Below, in pieces: positions 34,486 through 45,218 of a stretch of DNA of 64,000 bases (its first letter is position 1; each line of letters opens with the position of its first letter). The position numbers were made by a program, and so were the translations under genes. The stretch spans positions 1 to 64,000 of the forward strand of contig CACBBC010000002.1 of NCBI GenBank assembly GCA_902537415.1, written 5' to 3'. This DNA is from an uncultured Alphaproteobacteria bacterium (GTDB lineage: Bacteria; Pseudomonadota; Alphaproteobacteria; Rhodobacterales; Rhodobacteraceae). The notes beneath the pieces were generated by a model. The model ran no database searches. It had not been told where the DNA came from and saw nothing but the letters and a program-made list of their open reading frames with translations.

Positions 34486-36078
34486 GTGAAAGATAAATTC
34501 ATAAAAGCTCAACAAGAGAAATTGACGCTTGGAGCAATTGATCGACGACAGTTTATGACATCGGCAATCGCTGCGGGTATAGCAATACCAACAGCCTTGT
34601 CATTGGCTAGTGATGCAATTGCGGCAACACCAAAGAAAGGTGGAAAATTTAGAATGGGTTTAGGGCACGGCTCGACTACAGATACGCTAGACTCAGGAAC
34701 ATCTGAAAACCATTTTACTCTTGTAAATGGGTACACCTTTGGAAATCATCTAACCGAAATCAATAATGAAGGAAAGCTTGTTGGCGAATTAGCTGAAACC
34801 TTTGAGTCGGATGATGGTAAAACTTGGGTGTTTAACTTAAGAAAAGGTGTTGAATTTCACAACGGAAAAACAATGACATCAGAAGATGTTTTAGCGTCTT
34901 ACGAGCATCATATGGGCGAAAAGTCAACTTCTGCTGCAAAGGGATCACTATCACCTGTAAAGAGTATAAAAGCTGATGGAAAATACAAAGTAATCATGGA
35001 ATTAGACAGTCCCGATACTGACTTCCCTTACATTGTAAGCGACTATCACATCTCCATTAGGCCTGCTGGCGATATGACCTCAGGAGTTGGTACAGGTGGA
35101 TACATCGTTCAATCCTTCGAACCAGGCGTAAAGTCTGTATTGAAGAGAAATCCAAATTACTGGAAAGAAGGTGCAGCACACTTTGATGAGGTCGAATTAT
35201 TATCAATTGTTGACCCAAATGCTAGACAAACTGCTTTGATAAGTGGTGAAATTGATGCGATGGATAGAGTTGATCTAAAAACCATCAATTTGATGAAGCG
35301 TAACCCAAATATAAACATTATGCAGGCAACAGGAACGGCTCACTACACCTTTCCAATGCGACTAAATGTTGATCCTTTTGGTGATTACGACTTGAGGATG
35401 GCCTTGAAATGGGCTGTGGATCGTCAAGAGCTTGTTGACAAGATCCTCCTTGGTTATGGAGCAGTAGGTAACGATATTCCAATCGGTACTGCGAATTATT
35501 TCCATAACTCGGACTTACCTCAAAGAGAATTTGATGCTGATAAAGCGGCTTTTCACTACAAAAAATCAGGTCACTCCGGAAAAATACAATTATCAGCCGC
35601 TGATGCCGCATTCGCTGGTGCAGTAGATGCTGCCCAATTAATGGCAAACTCTGCGAAAAAAGCTGGAATTGACATCGAAGTGGTCCGTGAGCCTAACGAT
35701 GGATATTGGTCTAATGTGTGGAATAATGACGCAAAAGGCTGGTGTGCATGTTACTGGGGTGGACGACCCGCTGAGACTATGATGTTCTCAGCCGCTTATG
35801 TCGCCGAGTCAAAATGGAATGACACAATGTGGAAAACAACCGACTCTGCTGTTAAGTTTAATCAACTTGTTAAAGACGCTAGGAAAGAACTCGATGAGAG
35901 CAAGAAGCGGGATATTCTTTATGAATGCCAGCGTTTAATTTATGATGATGGCGGATTGCTCTGCCCTCTCTTTAACAGTTACGTAAGCGCAAACAGCAAG
36001 AAAATTGCCCATGGCAAAATAGCAGCCAACTGGGATAGCGATGGCGCCAAGTGTGTTGAGCGTTGGTGGTTTGCATAA
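34486..36078 (+). CDS. ABC transporter substrate-binding protein, family 5, Tat-type signal
   Basis: DRRQFMTSAIAAGIAIPTA; WVFNLRKGVEFHNGKTMTSEDV. Confidence 0.95.
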   Translation: MKDKFIKAQQEKLTLGAIDRRQFMTSAIAAGIAIPTALSLASDAIAATPKKGGKFRMGLGHGSTTDTLDSGTSENHFTLVNGYTFGNHLTEINNEGKLVGELAETFESDDGKTWVFNLRKGVEFHNGKTMTSEDVLASYEHHMGEKSTSAAKGSLSPVKSIKADGKYKVIMELDSPDTDFPYIVSDYHISIRPAGDMTSGVGTGGYIVQSFEPGVKSVLKRNPNYWKEGAAHFDEVELLSIVDPNARQTALISGEIDAMDRVDLKTINLMKRNPNINIMQATGTAHYTFPMRLNVDPFGDYDLRMALKWAVDRQELVDKILLGYGAVGNDIPIGTANYFHNSDLPQREFDADKAAFHYKKSGHSGKIQLSAADAAFAGAVDAAQLMANSAKKAGIDIEVVREPNDGYWSNVWNNDAKGWCACYWGGRPAETMMFSAAYVAESKWNDTMWKTTDSAVKFNQLVKDARKELDESKKRDILYECQRLIYDDGGLLCPLFNSYVSANSKKIAHGKIAANWDSDGAKCVERWWFA

Positions 36079-36101
36079 TATTTAAAGGTTAATTTAAATA
36101 G

Positions 36102-36125
36102 GAAGGGCAGAATTATCTGCCCTTC
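36102..36125 (+). repeat. Perfect hairpin between substrate-binding protein and permease genes
   Basis: gaagggcag aattat ctgcccttc, 9-bp stem, no downstream T-tract on + strand. Confidence 0.8.
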
Positions 36126-36144
36126 TAAAAAAATAGATATTTCT

Positions 36145-37125
36145 TTGCATCCTGTAGTTAAAACAGTTCTTGAGCGTTTGGGGTTGGGCTTGGCCACCCT
36201 TTTCTTTGTTTCTATAATCATTTTCTCAGCAATTGAAATGCTTCCCGGAGACTTTGGACAAGCAATACTCGGTCAAGCAGCATTACCCGAAACAGTGGCT
36301 GCTTTCCGACAGGAATTAGGACTTGATAAACCTGCATATATTCGATACTTCGACTGGGCACTAGGTGCAATACAAGGGGATCTTGGAACTTCTTTTTCTG
36401 GACGTAATGCTTCTGGCGCCGACAGATCCGCTGAAGTGGTAGATAAAATCGCTCCAAGATTATGGAATACACTGTTTCTGGCTTCAATGGCAGCTCTTAT
36501 TGCCGTTCCTCTATCTTTAATATTAGGGATATTAACGGCCCTCTACCGCAACTCGTTTTTTGACAGGTCTGTAAACACAGCTACCTTGACAACAATTTCA
36601 TTTCCTGAATTCTTTGTTGCTTACATCTTGATTTTATTTTTTGCCTCGCTTAATCAGATATTTCCATCTCTGGCAAACGTTGATCCTGATACAAATTTTG
36701 GTGAAAGAATTTACCGTACAGCGCTACCTGCTTTCACGTTAACATTAGTGATCGTCGCTCACATGATGAGAATGACACGAGCAGCGATAATAAACTTACT
36801 TGCTAGTCCTTACATTCAGATGGCCAAACTATCAGGCGCCTCTCAAACAGAAATTATTCTTAAACATGCGTTACCCAATGCTTGGGCTCCAATCGCAACT
36901 GTAATAGCCTTCAATCTAGCGTATCTTGTTGTAGGCGTGGTGGTCGTAGAGGTCGTTTTTGTATACCCTGGCGTTGGTCAATTGATGGTTGATGCTGTAA
37001 GGACACGTGACATACCTGTTGTACAGGGATGTGCTCTTATATTCGCTGTTACGTACATTCTATTAAATCTTATAGCAGATATAATCGGTATAGTTACTAA
37101 CCCAAGATTACTGCATCCTAAATGA
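36145..37125 (+). CDS. Peptide-type ABC transporter permease (DppB-like), TTG start
   Basis: Permease EAA loop MAKLSGASQTEIILKHALPNAWAPI. Confidence 0.93.
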   Translation: MHPVVKTVLERLGLGLATLFFVSIIIFSAIEMLPGDFGQAILGQAALPETVAAFRQELGLDKPAYIRYFDWALGAIQGDLGTSFSGRNASGADRSAEVVDKIAPRLWNTLFLASMAALIAVPLSLILGILTALYRNSFFDRSVNTATLTTISFPEFFVAYILILFFASLNQIFPSLANVDPDTNFGERIYRTALPAFTLTLVIVAHMMRMTRAAIINLLASPYIQMAKLSGASQTEIILKHALPNAWAPIATVIAFNLAYLVVGVVVVEVVFVYPGVGQLMVDAVRTRDIPVVQGCALIFAVTYILLNLIADIIGIVTNPRLLHPK

Positions 37126-38042
37126 ATAAAGATACCAACACATATTCCGCTGCTGGCGAAGTGGGCTCCGTTCTGGAGAGCCGTTCAACTTTCACAAGAC
37201 TAAAGATTGAACTTAATAAAGCTCCACTTACCGCAAAATTTGGCATTTTTATAATAATTGTTTTTGTAGGGTTGGCTATTTTTGCTCCCCTAATAGCACC
37301 TTATGGAGAGGCTGAAGTCTTTCCTGAGCCTTACGCACCTTGGAGTGCAAATCATATATTTGGAACCGACCAGATCGGCCGGGATATATTTTCAAGATTG
37401 ATATTCGGGGCACGAAATACTGTTGGTGTTGCTTTTGCTACAACAATTCTTGCTTTTTTAATAGGAGGTGCATTGGGCTTGGCTGCAGCTATTAATAGAT
37501 CTTATCTGGATCTTTTTTTAAGTAGAACAGTAGATGTTTTAATGGCTATCCCTCAGCTCATTTTTGCATTGGTTTTGCTATCCATCTTCGGCTCTACAAT
37601 TATAAACTTGATCATAATAATCGCGGTGTTGGATTCTACCCGCGTATTTCGCCTTACGAGAGCAGTTTCTCTTAATGTTGTCGTTATGGATTATGTAGAG
37701 GTTGCTAAATTGCGTGGAGAAAATATAAGCTGGGTGATGCGAAAGGAAATTTTACCAAACATTCTTCCACCTTTGATAGCTGAGTTTGGTCTTCGTTTTT
37801 GCTTTGTATTCCTATCCATAGCTGCGCTTTCTTTTTTAGGAGTTGGTATTCAACCACCAACTGCGGATTGGGGTTCCATGGTTAGAGAAAATGCTTCTCT
37901 CATACAGTTTGCCCAATATGATTTAAAGGCAGCTATGACACCACTTTTACCCGCTGCAGCAATTGCTCTTCTTACAGTAGCCGTCAATTTTGTGGTTGAT
38001 TGGTTTTTACATAAAACCAGTGGAATTAAAGATGAAAAATAA
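37122..38042 (+). CDS. Peptide-type ABC transporter permease (DppC-like)
   Basis: FGTDQIGRDIFSRLIFGARN; VEVAKLRGENISWVMRKEILPNILPPLI. Confidence 0.94.
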   Translation: MNKDTNTYSAAGEVGSVLESRSTFTRLKIELNKAPLTAKFGIFIIIVFVGLAIFAPLIAPYGEAEVFPEPYAPWSANHIFGTDQIGRDIFSRLIFGARNTVGVAFATTILAFLIGGALGLAAAINRSYLDLFLSRTVDVLMAIPQLIFALVLLSIFGSTIINLIIIIAVLDSTRVFRLTRAVSLNVVVMDYVEVAKLRGENISWVMRKEILPNILPPLIAEFGLRFCFVFLSIAALSFLGVGIQPPTADWGSMVRENASLIQFAQYDLKAAMTPLLPAAAIALLTVAVNFVVDWFLHKTSGIKDEK

Positions 38043-39645
38043 AAAAGACAATACTACTCTGCTTCAAATCAAAGACTTAAAGATTGAAGGTTTTTCCGAT
38101 GAAAGATGGCATAAAATCATTAAGGGAGTGAATTTAGAGCTTAAAAGAGGAGAGGTGCTCGGACTGATTGGTGAGTCTGGAGCTGGGAAGTCCACGCTGG
38201 GTCTCGCAGCCATGGGCTATACACAACCTGGATGTCGTATTACAGGAGGTCAAATTAATTTTGACGGTGTTGATCTTACAAAGCGTACTGACTCAGAAAA
38301 AAGAAAGTATTGGGGCAATAGAATGACGTACGTAGCTCAATCAGCTGCCGCTTCATTCAATCCAGCTCATCGTTTAATTAATCAAACAACTGAGTCAACG
38401 ATTAGGGCTGGCCTAAAAAAGCAAAATGAGGCATTTGATGAGGCACGCGCTCTTTATGATGCTCTTAATCTGCCCAATCCAGAAACTATTGGTGAAAGAT
38501 ATCCACACCAAGTCTCGGGTGGGCAGCTTCAGCGTATAATGACAGCTATGGCTATGTCACCTAATCCTGATTTAATTGTGTTTGACGAGCCTACCACTGC
38601 ACTAGATGTAACTACCCAAGTTGAGGTTCTTGCCGCAATGCGTGATATCGTTAAAACCTATGGCACGGCAGCAATATATATAACACATGACCTTTCGGTC
38701 GTTGCGCAAATGGCGGATAGAATTAAGGTTTTGAGATACGGTGAAGAAGTTGAGGAAGCAATGACACGAAAAATGTTAAAGTCTCCAAAAGAAGATTATA
38801 CAAAAAGCCTTTGGTCTGTTCGATCTATTCAAAAGCCTGAGAAAAAAAGTAAAGACATTATTTTAGAGGTTAAAAATGTAGATGCGTTCTATGGAAGTTT
38901 TCATGTATTGAAAAATATTAATATAAAATTGCCCTTGGGCCGGACGGTGGCATTGGTCGGTGAAAGTGGGTCAGGGAAATCAACGGTGGCCCGCGTGATT
39001 ACTGGATTACTGGAGCCAAAAATAGGTTCTGTAAAATTCAAAAATCGTGAATTGCCTCCATCTCTGAAGGGAAGAACTAAAGATCAACTTCAAAAAATTC
39101 AAATGATCTATCAGATGGCTGATGTTGCAATGAACCCTAAGCAGACCGTTTATGATATTATCAGTCGGCCTGCTAGCTTTTTTGCTAGCTTAACGGGTGC
39201 TAATTTACGAAAAAGAGTAGTTGAACTCTTAGAGCAAATAGATCTGGATGAAAGTTTTATAGACAGATACCCAAGTGAACTATCTGGGGGGCAAAAACAA
39301 CGCATATGTATAGCAAGGGCTTTAGCCGCTAATCCAGAGGTAGTAATATGCGATGAGGTGACTTCAGCATTGGATCAGATCGTCCAAGAGGGAATTCTTA
39401 CGCTTTTAGGACGATTGCAGAAAGACTTAAATCTCTCCTATATTTTCATAACTCATGACATCGCTACGGTTAAGGCAATATCAGACGAGGTTGTCGTTAT
39501 GAATGAAGGAGAAGTTGTTGAACAGGGTTTAAAAAGTGAAATATTTTCACCACCACATCCAGAATACACCGAATTGCTTCTTTCCTCCGTGCCCGAAATG
39601 GATCCAGATTGGCTAACAGATCTATTGAAAGCGCGAAATTATTAG
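38032..39645 (+). CDS. Dual-domain ABC ATPase (DppD-DppF fusion)
   Basis: Two Walker A (GESGAGKST, GESGSGKST), two signature motifs (VSGGQ, LSGGQ). Start ATG at 38032. Confidence 0.95.
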   Translation: MKNKKDNTTLLQIKDLKIEGFSDERWHKIIKGVNLELKRGEVLGLIGESGAGKSTLGLAAMGYTQPGCRITGGQINFDGVDLTKRTDSEKRKYWGNRMTYVAQSAAASFNPAHRLINQTTESTIRAGLKKQNEAFDEARALYDALNLPNPETIGERYPHQVSGGQLQRIMTAMAMSPNPDLIVFDEPTTALDVTTQVEVLAAMRDIVKTYGTAAIYITHDLSVVAQMADRIKVLRYGEEVEEAMTRKMLKSPKEDYTKSLWSVRSIQKPEKKSKDIILEVKNVDAFYGSFHVLKNINIKLPLGRTVALVGESGSGKSTVARVITGLLEPKIGSVKFKNRELPPSLKGRTKDQLQKIQMIYQMADVAMNPKQTVYDIISRPASFFASLTGANLRKRVVELLEQIDLDESFIDRYPSELSGGQKQRICIARALAANPEVVICDEVTSALDQIVQEGILTLLGRLQKDLNLSYIFITHDIATVKAISDEVVVMNEGEVVEQGLKSEIFSPPHPEYTELLLSSVPEMDPDWLTDLLKARNY

Positions 39646-39654
39646 GAGATTAAT

Positions 39655-40347
39655 ATGAAAATTATTTGGCTGGGGCATGGAAGCTTTAGAATAGAAATTG
39701 AAGATCGGGTTATGCTTATAGATCCTTGGTTGAATGGCAACCCATTATTCCCCGTGGAAAAAAGACAAGAAGCATTACACGGCATAACTGATATTCTGAT
39801 CTCTCACGGACACTTTGACCATACGAATGATACTATAGAAATAGCTAAAGAAACTAATGCCCCCATTTATGGAATAGCCGATCTAATGTCGTATTGGGAA
39901 GAGAGTGAAGGGGTTACTACAACCGGATTTAATAAAGGTGGAACTGTTAATCTTGGAAACGTTAAAGTTACTATGGTAAATGCTGTTCACAGCTCATCTA
40001 TGATGAAAAATGGCCAGATAATGTATACTGGTGCTGAAGCTGGCTTTGTAATTGAAGGTGAGAATAATACAATTTATTTTTCTGGGGATACCGACGTCAT
40101 GGCTGACATGGAAATAATTAATGACCTTCACAAACCAAATATTGGCATTCTATCCTGTGGTGGACACTTCACTATGGATATGAAAAGGGCAGCCTATGCA
40201 GCAAAAAAATATTTTAACTTTAAGAAACTAATTCCCTGTCACTACAAAACATTTCCTCTGCTCGAACAAAATGCAGATGTTCTAATAGAAGAAGTGGGCT
40301 CAAACATAGTTGTTGAGCCAGTAATTATGAGCCCAATCGAAATCTGA
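39655..40347 (+). CDS. UPF0173-type metal-dependent hydrolase
   Basis: WLGHGSFRIE, ILISHGHFDHTND, YFSGDTDVMADM. Confidence 0.92.
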   Translation: MKIIWLGHGSFRIEIEDRVMLIDPWLNGNPLFPVEKRQEALHGITDILISHGHFDHTNDTIEIAKETNAPIYGIADLMSYWEESEGVTTTGFNKGGTVNLGNVKVTMVNAVHSSSMMKNGQIMYTGAEAGFVIEGENNTIYFSGDTDVMADMEIINDLHKPNIGILSCGGHFTMDMKRAAYAAKKYFNFKKLIPCHYKTFPLLEQNADVLIEEVGSNIVVEPVIMSPIEI

Positions 40348-40356
40348 TAAGGTATT

Positions 40357-40869
40357 TTATAGTTCCTTTGGACAAATGAATTCTTTTATCTTAAACATTG
40401 TATCACCCGTGTGTGACCACTTGTCTATTGTGGATGTAAGAGTACAGAAAGCGGCAGTAGGATACTTGTGTTCGACTCTATTCAGTAAATTCGAGTTTTG
40501 ATCGGTGTCTGAGAGACGCAGAACCGTCTCCTGTATAGCGGGATTATGCCCAACAATAAGTACTGATGATATGTCATCTGTTATTTTAGATATAAAATCA
40601 AGCATCATATGATCGTCAAAGGTATAGAGATCTTTTTTGTAGATTATCTCTGTATCCTTAATGGAGGGTTTAATGATCTCAATTGTCTCCACTGCTCTTA
40701 AAGCGGTTGATGAGAATACACTATCGAAATTCTTATTGGTTGATTCAAAGAAATCTTTCATAATTGTTGACGCTCTTTGCCCTCTATCTGCCAATCTACG
40801 GTCATGATCAGACACCAACGGAGAGGTCCAGTCTGATTTAGCATGACGTATAAAGGATAGAGATTTCAT
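40357..40869 (-). CDS. SixA-like histidine phosphatase
   Basis: SFIRHAKSDW, SSTALRAVETIE, VGHNPAIQE. Confidence 0.92.
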   Translation of the reverse strand: MKSLSFIRHAKSDWTSPLVSDHDRRLADRGQRASTIMKDFFESTNKNFDSVFSSTALRAVETIEIIKPSIKDTEIIYKKDLYTFDDHMMLDFISKITDDISSVLIVGHNPAIQETVLRLSDTDQNSNLLNRVEHKYPTAAFCTLTSTIDKWSHTGDTMFKIKEFICPKEL

Positions 40870-40990
40870 TTTTTTATCAATTTCTTTTATTAATTTCTTA
40901 AACCAATTGAAATTTTTCCAAGTAGCAATAATTCCGACAAGTGTAAAACATTAAGGTTCCAAGTCGAGCTTTAACTAATAATTTCGACAA

Positions 40991-41842
40991 TTACAAACTA
41001 TTCGAGGTAGAGTAATCAAATTCTGCAAGGGATGCTGACCTATACTTGGTTCTTAAATATTTACTTTCAACAATTGTCGACTTCCACCAACAATATGACC
41101 CATGTCTCCATGCATAAGCTGCCCTAATTTTTCTATAACGCTCATATAAATCAGGCCGTTCAACAAATTTCCAAAAACTATTAAAGTCTTTTGCGGAGAA
41201 AGGTGTTCCGTTAGCGAGTATCTGGAAACCTGGTGAAATAAATGAAAATATATCCTCACAGATGTCCCCTTTTGCTGGTGTTTGCCAATCAATTAACTTT
41301 ATGCCTCCTCTAAATTCACTTATCAAATTCTGCCTTATATCTCTATGTAAGAGTGAAAATTTTTTAAGTGGTGGGATCTGCTCCGGGTGCGGTCTTTTCA
41401 CTTTAGGCAATTTTTGGCACTTTGCCAGAAACACATCTCCCTGTTTCAAAAGTTCCTCTGGTTCACAACTGACCTCCTTAAATTTTTCTGGATTGATCCT
41501 CTCTTTTTCCAAAATAAGCTCTGCCACTGCCTTGATGTCATTTTGCCAAGGAATACCCTCAACATATCTGTAGGCAATAATAGAAAGATCAGGCCATGAT
41601 TTCACAAATTTAGGTGCAATATTTATTTTCTTAACAGTTTTAAGTGCCTTTTCTTCTTCCTGTAATGAATTTTCAAACAAAGATCCTTGAGGAACCTTGA
41701 GATATTTTTTCAACACAATCTCCTGCGCTCCTTTATACCTCCAAACATGATTAGAGTGGCCACCAACCATCTTTATTAAGTTTCCTTGGACATCTTCACT
41801 TTTATTTTTTGCCAGTGATACAACTATATTTTCTAAATCCAT
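40991..41842 (-). CDS. Aminoglycoside phosphotransferase-family kinase
   Basis: SLLHRDIRQNLI, IKLIDWQTPAKGDICEDIFSF. Confidence 0.82.
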   Translation of the reverse strand: MDLENIVVSLAKNKSEDVQGNLIKMVGGHSNHVWRYKGAQEIVLKKYLKVPQGSLFENSLQEEEKALKTVKKINIAPKFVKSWPDLSIIAYRYVEGIPWQNDIKAVAELILEKERINPEKFKEVSCEPEELLKQGDVFLAKCQKLPKVKRPHPEQIPPLKKFSLLHRDIRQNLISEFRGGIKLIDWQTPAKGDICEDIFSFISPGFQILANGTPFSAKDFNSFWKFVERPDLYERYRKIRAAYAWRHGSYCWWKSTIVESKYLRTKYRSASLAEFDYSTSNSL

Positions 41843-42049
41843 TGATGCTACTTATGTCCGACTTCTAACAATTTAATAATTAACTTTATTAAATTGCGAA
41901 ATACTTATCATAAAAAAAATTCATACGTGTACTTAATCTTCTCATTTGTGTGGATGACCCATCTGGTAGAAAAATGACAAAGCACTTAAAAAACGCCTTA
42001 ACTTAAAGGGGGATTTCATACATTTATTAACAATTGATATATAAATTTG

Positions 42050-42078
42050 TTTACATAAAAATTTCATATTTCTGACAA
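42050..42078 (+). promoter_or_regulatory. Candidate Pho box upstream of ugpB
   Basis: TTTACAT-AAAA-ATTTCAT-ATTT-CTGACAA: three half-sites in 11-bp phase, 52 bp before ugpB. Confidence 0.5.
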
Positions 42079-42129
42079 AATTTCTTAAAAATTCTTCAGC
42101 AACCTTGAGCTTTTGAAAGGATATATAGA

Positions 42130-43437
42130 ATGAAATTTATAAGGACTAAAGCAGTCGCACTTTTCTTGCTCTTTTTCTCGATATCGCCATCCTTCGCCAA
42201 AACAGAGATTCATTGGTGGTATGGAAATAGTGGGTTCTTGGGAGACGTAATTATAGAAATAGCGAAAAGATTTAATGAGTCTCAAGACGATATCGTAGTT
42301 ATTCCTACTGGCAAAGGAAGTTATGAAGATAACTTATCAGCTACAATTGCAGCTTACAGAGCTGGAGACCATCCACACTATACACAGGTCTACGATGCAG
42401 GCGCCGCTATCATGGTTGCTCAAGTGAAAAATGGAGTGGTAATTGGTTTTGAAGAAATGGGGGAAAAATACGGCATAGACGTAAATGCAGACAACTACAT
42501 TCCCCAAGTAAAAAACTTTTATGCCGATGCTGATGGCAAAATGATTGGAGTACCCTTTAATAGTTCAACATGTATCATGTATGCAAACATGGATATACTG
42601 AAAAAAGTTGGAGTTGACGTACCGACGACTTATGAGGAATTTGAAGAAATAGCTCAAAAGATTAAAGACGCAGGATACATTCCGCTCGTTCAAAGTCATG
42701 ATCCCTGGATTTGGACTGAAAACTTTTTTTCAAGGCACAATTTATTAATGACAGATGGAAACAATGGATTTGATGACGTTCCAACCAAAACTTTGTTCTC
42801 TGAAACTCCGGAGTTTATAACTCATTGGACAAAGGTAAAAGAATGGCATGATAAAGGTTGGTATGCCTACAAGGGAAGAGGATGGGGTGATAACCAAGCT
42901 CCGTTTAACGCAGGTGAAGCGGCTTTTTGGTTTGGCTCTTCTGGTTCTTTTGGTGGAATAAAGGATTTACCAATTAATTTTACTACCAATCAAATTCCTT
43001 ACTGGAGCTCAATTACAGGCGGCAAGGCATATCCCACTTTTATTGGTGGCGCGGCAAACTGGATCTTAAATGGCCATACTGAAGAGGAATACGCTGCGCT
43101 AGCAAAGTTCATCAAGTTTATGGGCTCACCCGAAATGGACCTTTATTATCATAATACTACTGGTTATACAGTCGTGACCAAAGGTGGTGGACAGCTTGCA
43201 GAAACAATAAATTTTTACAGAACTTCACCGTATCATAAAACCGCTCCAGAACAGTTAAATCTGGAAGGCGCAACTATTCCTGGTGGATATAGAGCAGGAA
43301 ATTGGCCACAAATAAGGGAGGTTATTTATGAGAATTTCCCAAAAATCTTGACTGGTGAGCTTTCAGTAGAAGAAGCTATGAAAAGAACCGATGAAGGAGC
43401 ATCAAAATTGCTTGCTCAGTTTGCTAAGACTTTGTAA
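42130..43437 (+). CDS. ugpB: sn-glycerol-3-phosphate ABC transporter substrate-binding protein
   Basis: Signal peptide, IHWWYGNSGFLGDVIIEIAKRFNESQ, followed by UgpA/E/C-like genes. Confidence 0.92.
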   Translation: MKFIRTKAVALFLLFFSISPSFAKTEIHWWYGNSGFLGDVIIEIAKRFNESQDDIVVIPTGKGSYEDNLSATIAAYRAGDHPHYTQVYDAGAAIMVAQVKNGVVIGFEEMGEKYGIDVNADNYIPQVKNFYADADGKMIGVPFNSSTCIMYANMDILKKVGVDVPTTYEEFEEIAQKIKDAGYIPLVQSHDPWIWTENFFSRHNLLMTDGNNGFDDVPTKTLFSETPEFITHWTKVKEWHDKGWYAYKGRGWGDNQAPFNAGEAAFWFGSSGSFGGIKDLPINFTTNQIPYWSSITGGKAYPTFIGGAANWILNGHTEEEYAALAKFIKFMGSPEMDLYYHNTTGYTVVTKGGGQLAETINFYRTSPYHKTAPEQLNLEGATIPGGYRAGNWPQIREVIYENFPKILTGELSVEEAMKRTDEGASKLLAQFAKTL

Positions 43438-43455
43438 GCCAATCAAAAATAATAT

Positions 43456-43484
43456 GGAGGGAGGGGTTTTCCTCCCTCCTTTTT
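43456..43484 (+). terminator. Intra-operonic terminator-like hairpin between ugpB and ugpA
   Basis: ggagggagg ggtttt cctccctcc ttttt: 9-bp stem plus T5. Confidence 0.85.
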
Positions 43485-43488
43485 GCTA

Positions 43489-44367
43489 ATGAAAAAAGTA
43501 CAATTTAAATCCAAATATACCCAATATATTTTTTTAGCTCCAACGCTAATAATTATATCAATTTTTCTTTATCTTCCTATAGTGCAAACGTTTAGAGATG
43601 CATTCACGACACAAGATGCGTTCGGCTTCGGTAGGTTTTTTGCAGGATGGGACAACTTTAAATTTGTGCTATCAGATCCCTCATATCTTGTAGCACTTAA
43701 ATTCACTTTTATTTACATATTTGTCATAACTGTTATCTCTTGCTCTTTAGGGCTGTTATTGGCGGTTCAGGCCAATAAAGTTATACATGGAAAAAGCGCT
43801 TACAAGACCCTTTTGATTTGGCCGTATGCTATAGCTCCTGCAGTTGTTGGGGTAACTGCTCAATATTTTTTTAGCGAAAGGTTTGGTATCCTATATGCTC
43901 TATTTAATTCTCTATGGGGGTTTGACTGGACCGCAAATATTTTTGATGCCTATATCTACTTATTCATAGCGGGATCTTGGAAACAAATCAGCGCGAACTT
44001 TATTTTTTTTCTTGCCGGGTTGCAAACGATACAAAAATCAGTTATCGAAGCTTCTTTAATTGATTGCAGAAGCAGTCTGCGTCGGTTCTGGACAATCACT
44101 TTCCCCCTACTAATGCCAACAACGTTCTTTCTCGTGATTATCAATATCACTTATGGTTTTTTCGACACCTTCGGGATTATTGATACTACGACGATTGGAG
44201 CGCCTTCAGGGGAAACTAAAACTCTAGTATATAAAGCATATATAGACGGTTTTCGAGGATTAGATTTGGGAGCTGCGGGTGCTCAGTCAATAATTATGAT
44301 GCTATTAGTACTCATCATAACAATAATTCAGTTTCGTTACATAGAAAGGAGGATTCACTACAATTGA
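43489..44367 (+). CDS. ugpA: ABC transporter permease UgpA
   Basis: IFLAPTLIIISIFLYLPIVQTFRDAF; IEASLIDCRSSLRRFWTITFPLLMPT. Confidence 0.92.
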   Translation: MKKVQFKSKYTQYIFLAPTLIIISIFLYLPIVQTFRDAFTTQDAFGFGRFFAGWDNFKFVLSDPSYLVALKFTFIYIFVITVISCSLGLLLAVQANKVIHGKSAYKTLLIWPYAIAPAVVGVTAQYFFSERFGILYALFNSLWGFDWTANIFDAYIYLFIAGSWKQISANFIFFLAGLQTIQKSVIEASLIDCRSSLRRFWTITFPLLMPTTFFLVIINITYGFFDTFGIIDTTTIGAPSGETKTLVYKAYIDGFRGLDLGAAGAQSIIMMLLVLIITIIQFRYIERRIHYN

Positions 44368-45218
44368 TGATCAATCGTCTTACTCAAATGTTTGCACACT
44401 TTATATTACTATTGGGAGTTTTACTTATGGTAATTCCTATTTGGCTAGCCTTTACAAGCTCAACCCATGATAATGTGACCCTAATAACAGAAGGGATGCA
44501 GTGGTACCCAGGACCTCTATTTATCGAAAATTATGACGAGGTGTTGAACGAAAAAGGGGGGTTTTCAGAAGAAATAACAGCTACTGGCATGCTGATAAAT
44601 AGTTTTATAATGGGGCTAGGGATCGCCACACTTAAGGTTATTATTTCGATGATGGCTGCTTATTCACTCGTTTATTTCCGATTTAGATTAGCCACACCCA
44701 TTTTCTGGTTTATCTTCATAACTTTGTTAGTTCCCTTAGAGGTCAGAATATTTCCCAGCTACAAAATTGTATCTGATATAGGCTTGACAAACAGCTATAC
44801 TGGCCTCGTACTCCCATTAGTTGCCTCGGCAACTGCAGTCTTTTTCTTTAGACAATTTTATAAGTCAGTTCCTGATGAACTTCTTGAGTCAGCCAAGCTT
44901 GATGGAGCTAATAGCTGGAGATTTTTTATTGACTTTTTAGTGCCCCTTTCAAAAACGATGATTGCAGCGATGTTTATTTTTATGTTTGTTTTTGGATACA
45001 GCCAATACTTATGGCCTCTTTTAATGACTACTGATGAGAAGTACTGGACAGTTGTAATGGGGATGAAATTAATCTATGTCGAATTATACGAAGGTGTGTC
45101 TTTACCTAGAGTGGGGCAAAGGTTTGCGTATATTATACTATCAATAATACCGCCCGTTCTCATTGTTGTTTTGTTGCAACGTTGGTTTATTAAGGGTCTT
45201 ATACAAACGGAGAAGTGA
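44364..45218 (+). CDS. ugpE: ABC transporter permease UgpE
   Basis: LLESAKLDGANSWRFFIDFLVPLSKTMIAA; LVPLEVRIFPSYKI. Confidence 0.92.
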   Translation: MMINRLTQMFAHFILLLGVLLMVIPIWLAFTSSTHDNVTLITEGMQWYPGPLFIENYDEVLNEKGGFSEEITATGMLINSFIMGLGIATLKVIISMMAAYSLVYFRFRLATPIFWFIFITLLVPLEVRIFPSYKIVSDIGLTNSYTGLVLPLVASATAVFFFRQFYKSVPDELLESAKLDGANSWRFFIDFLVPLSKTMIAAMFIFMFVFGYSQYLWPLLMTTDEKYWTVVMGMKLIYVELYEGVSLPRVGQRFAYIILSIIPPVLIVVLLQRWFIKGLIQTEK

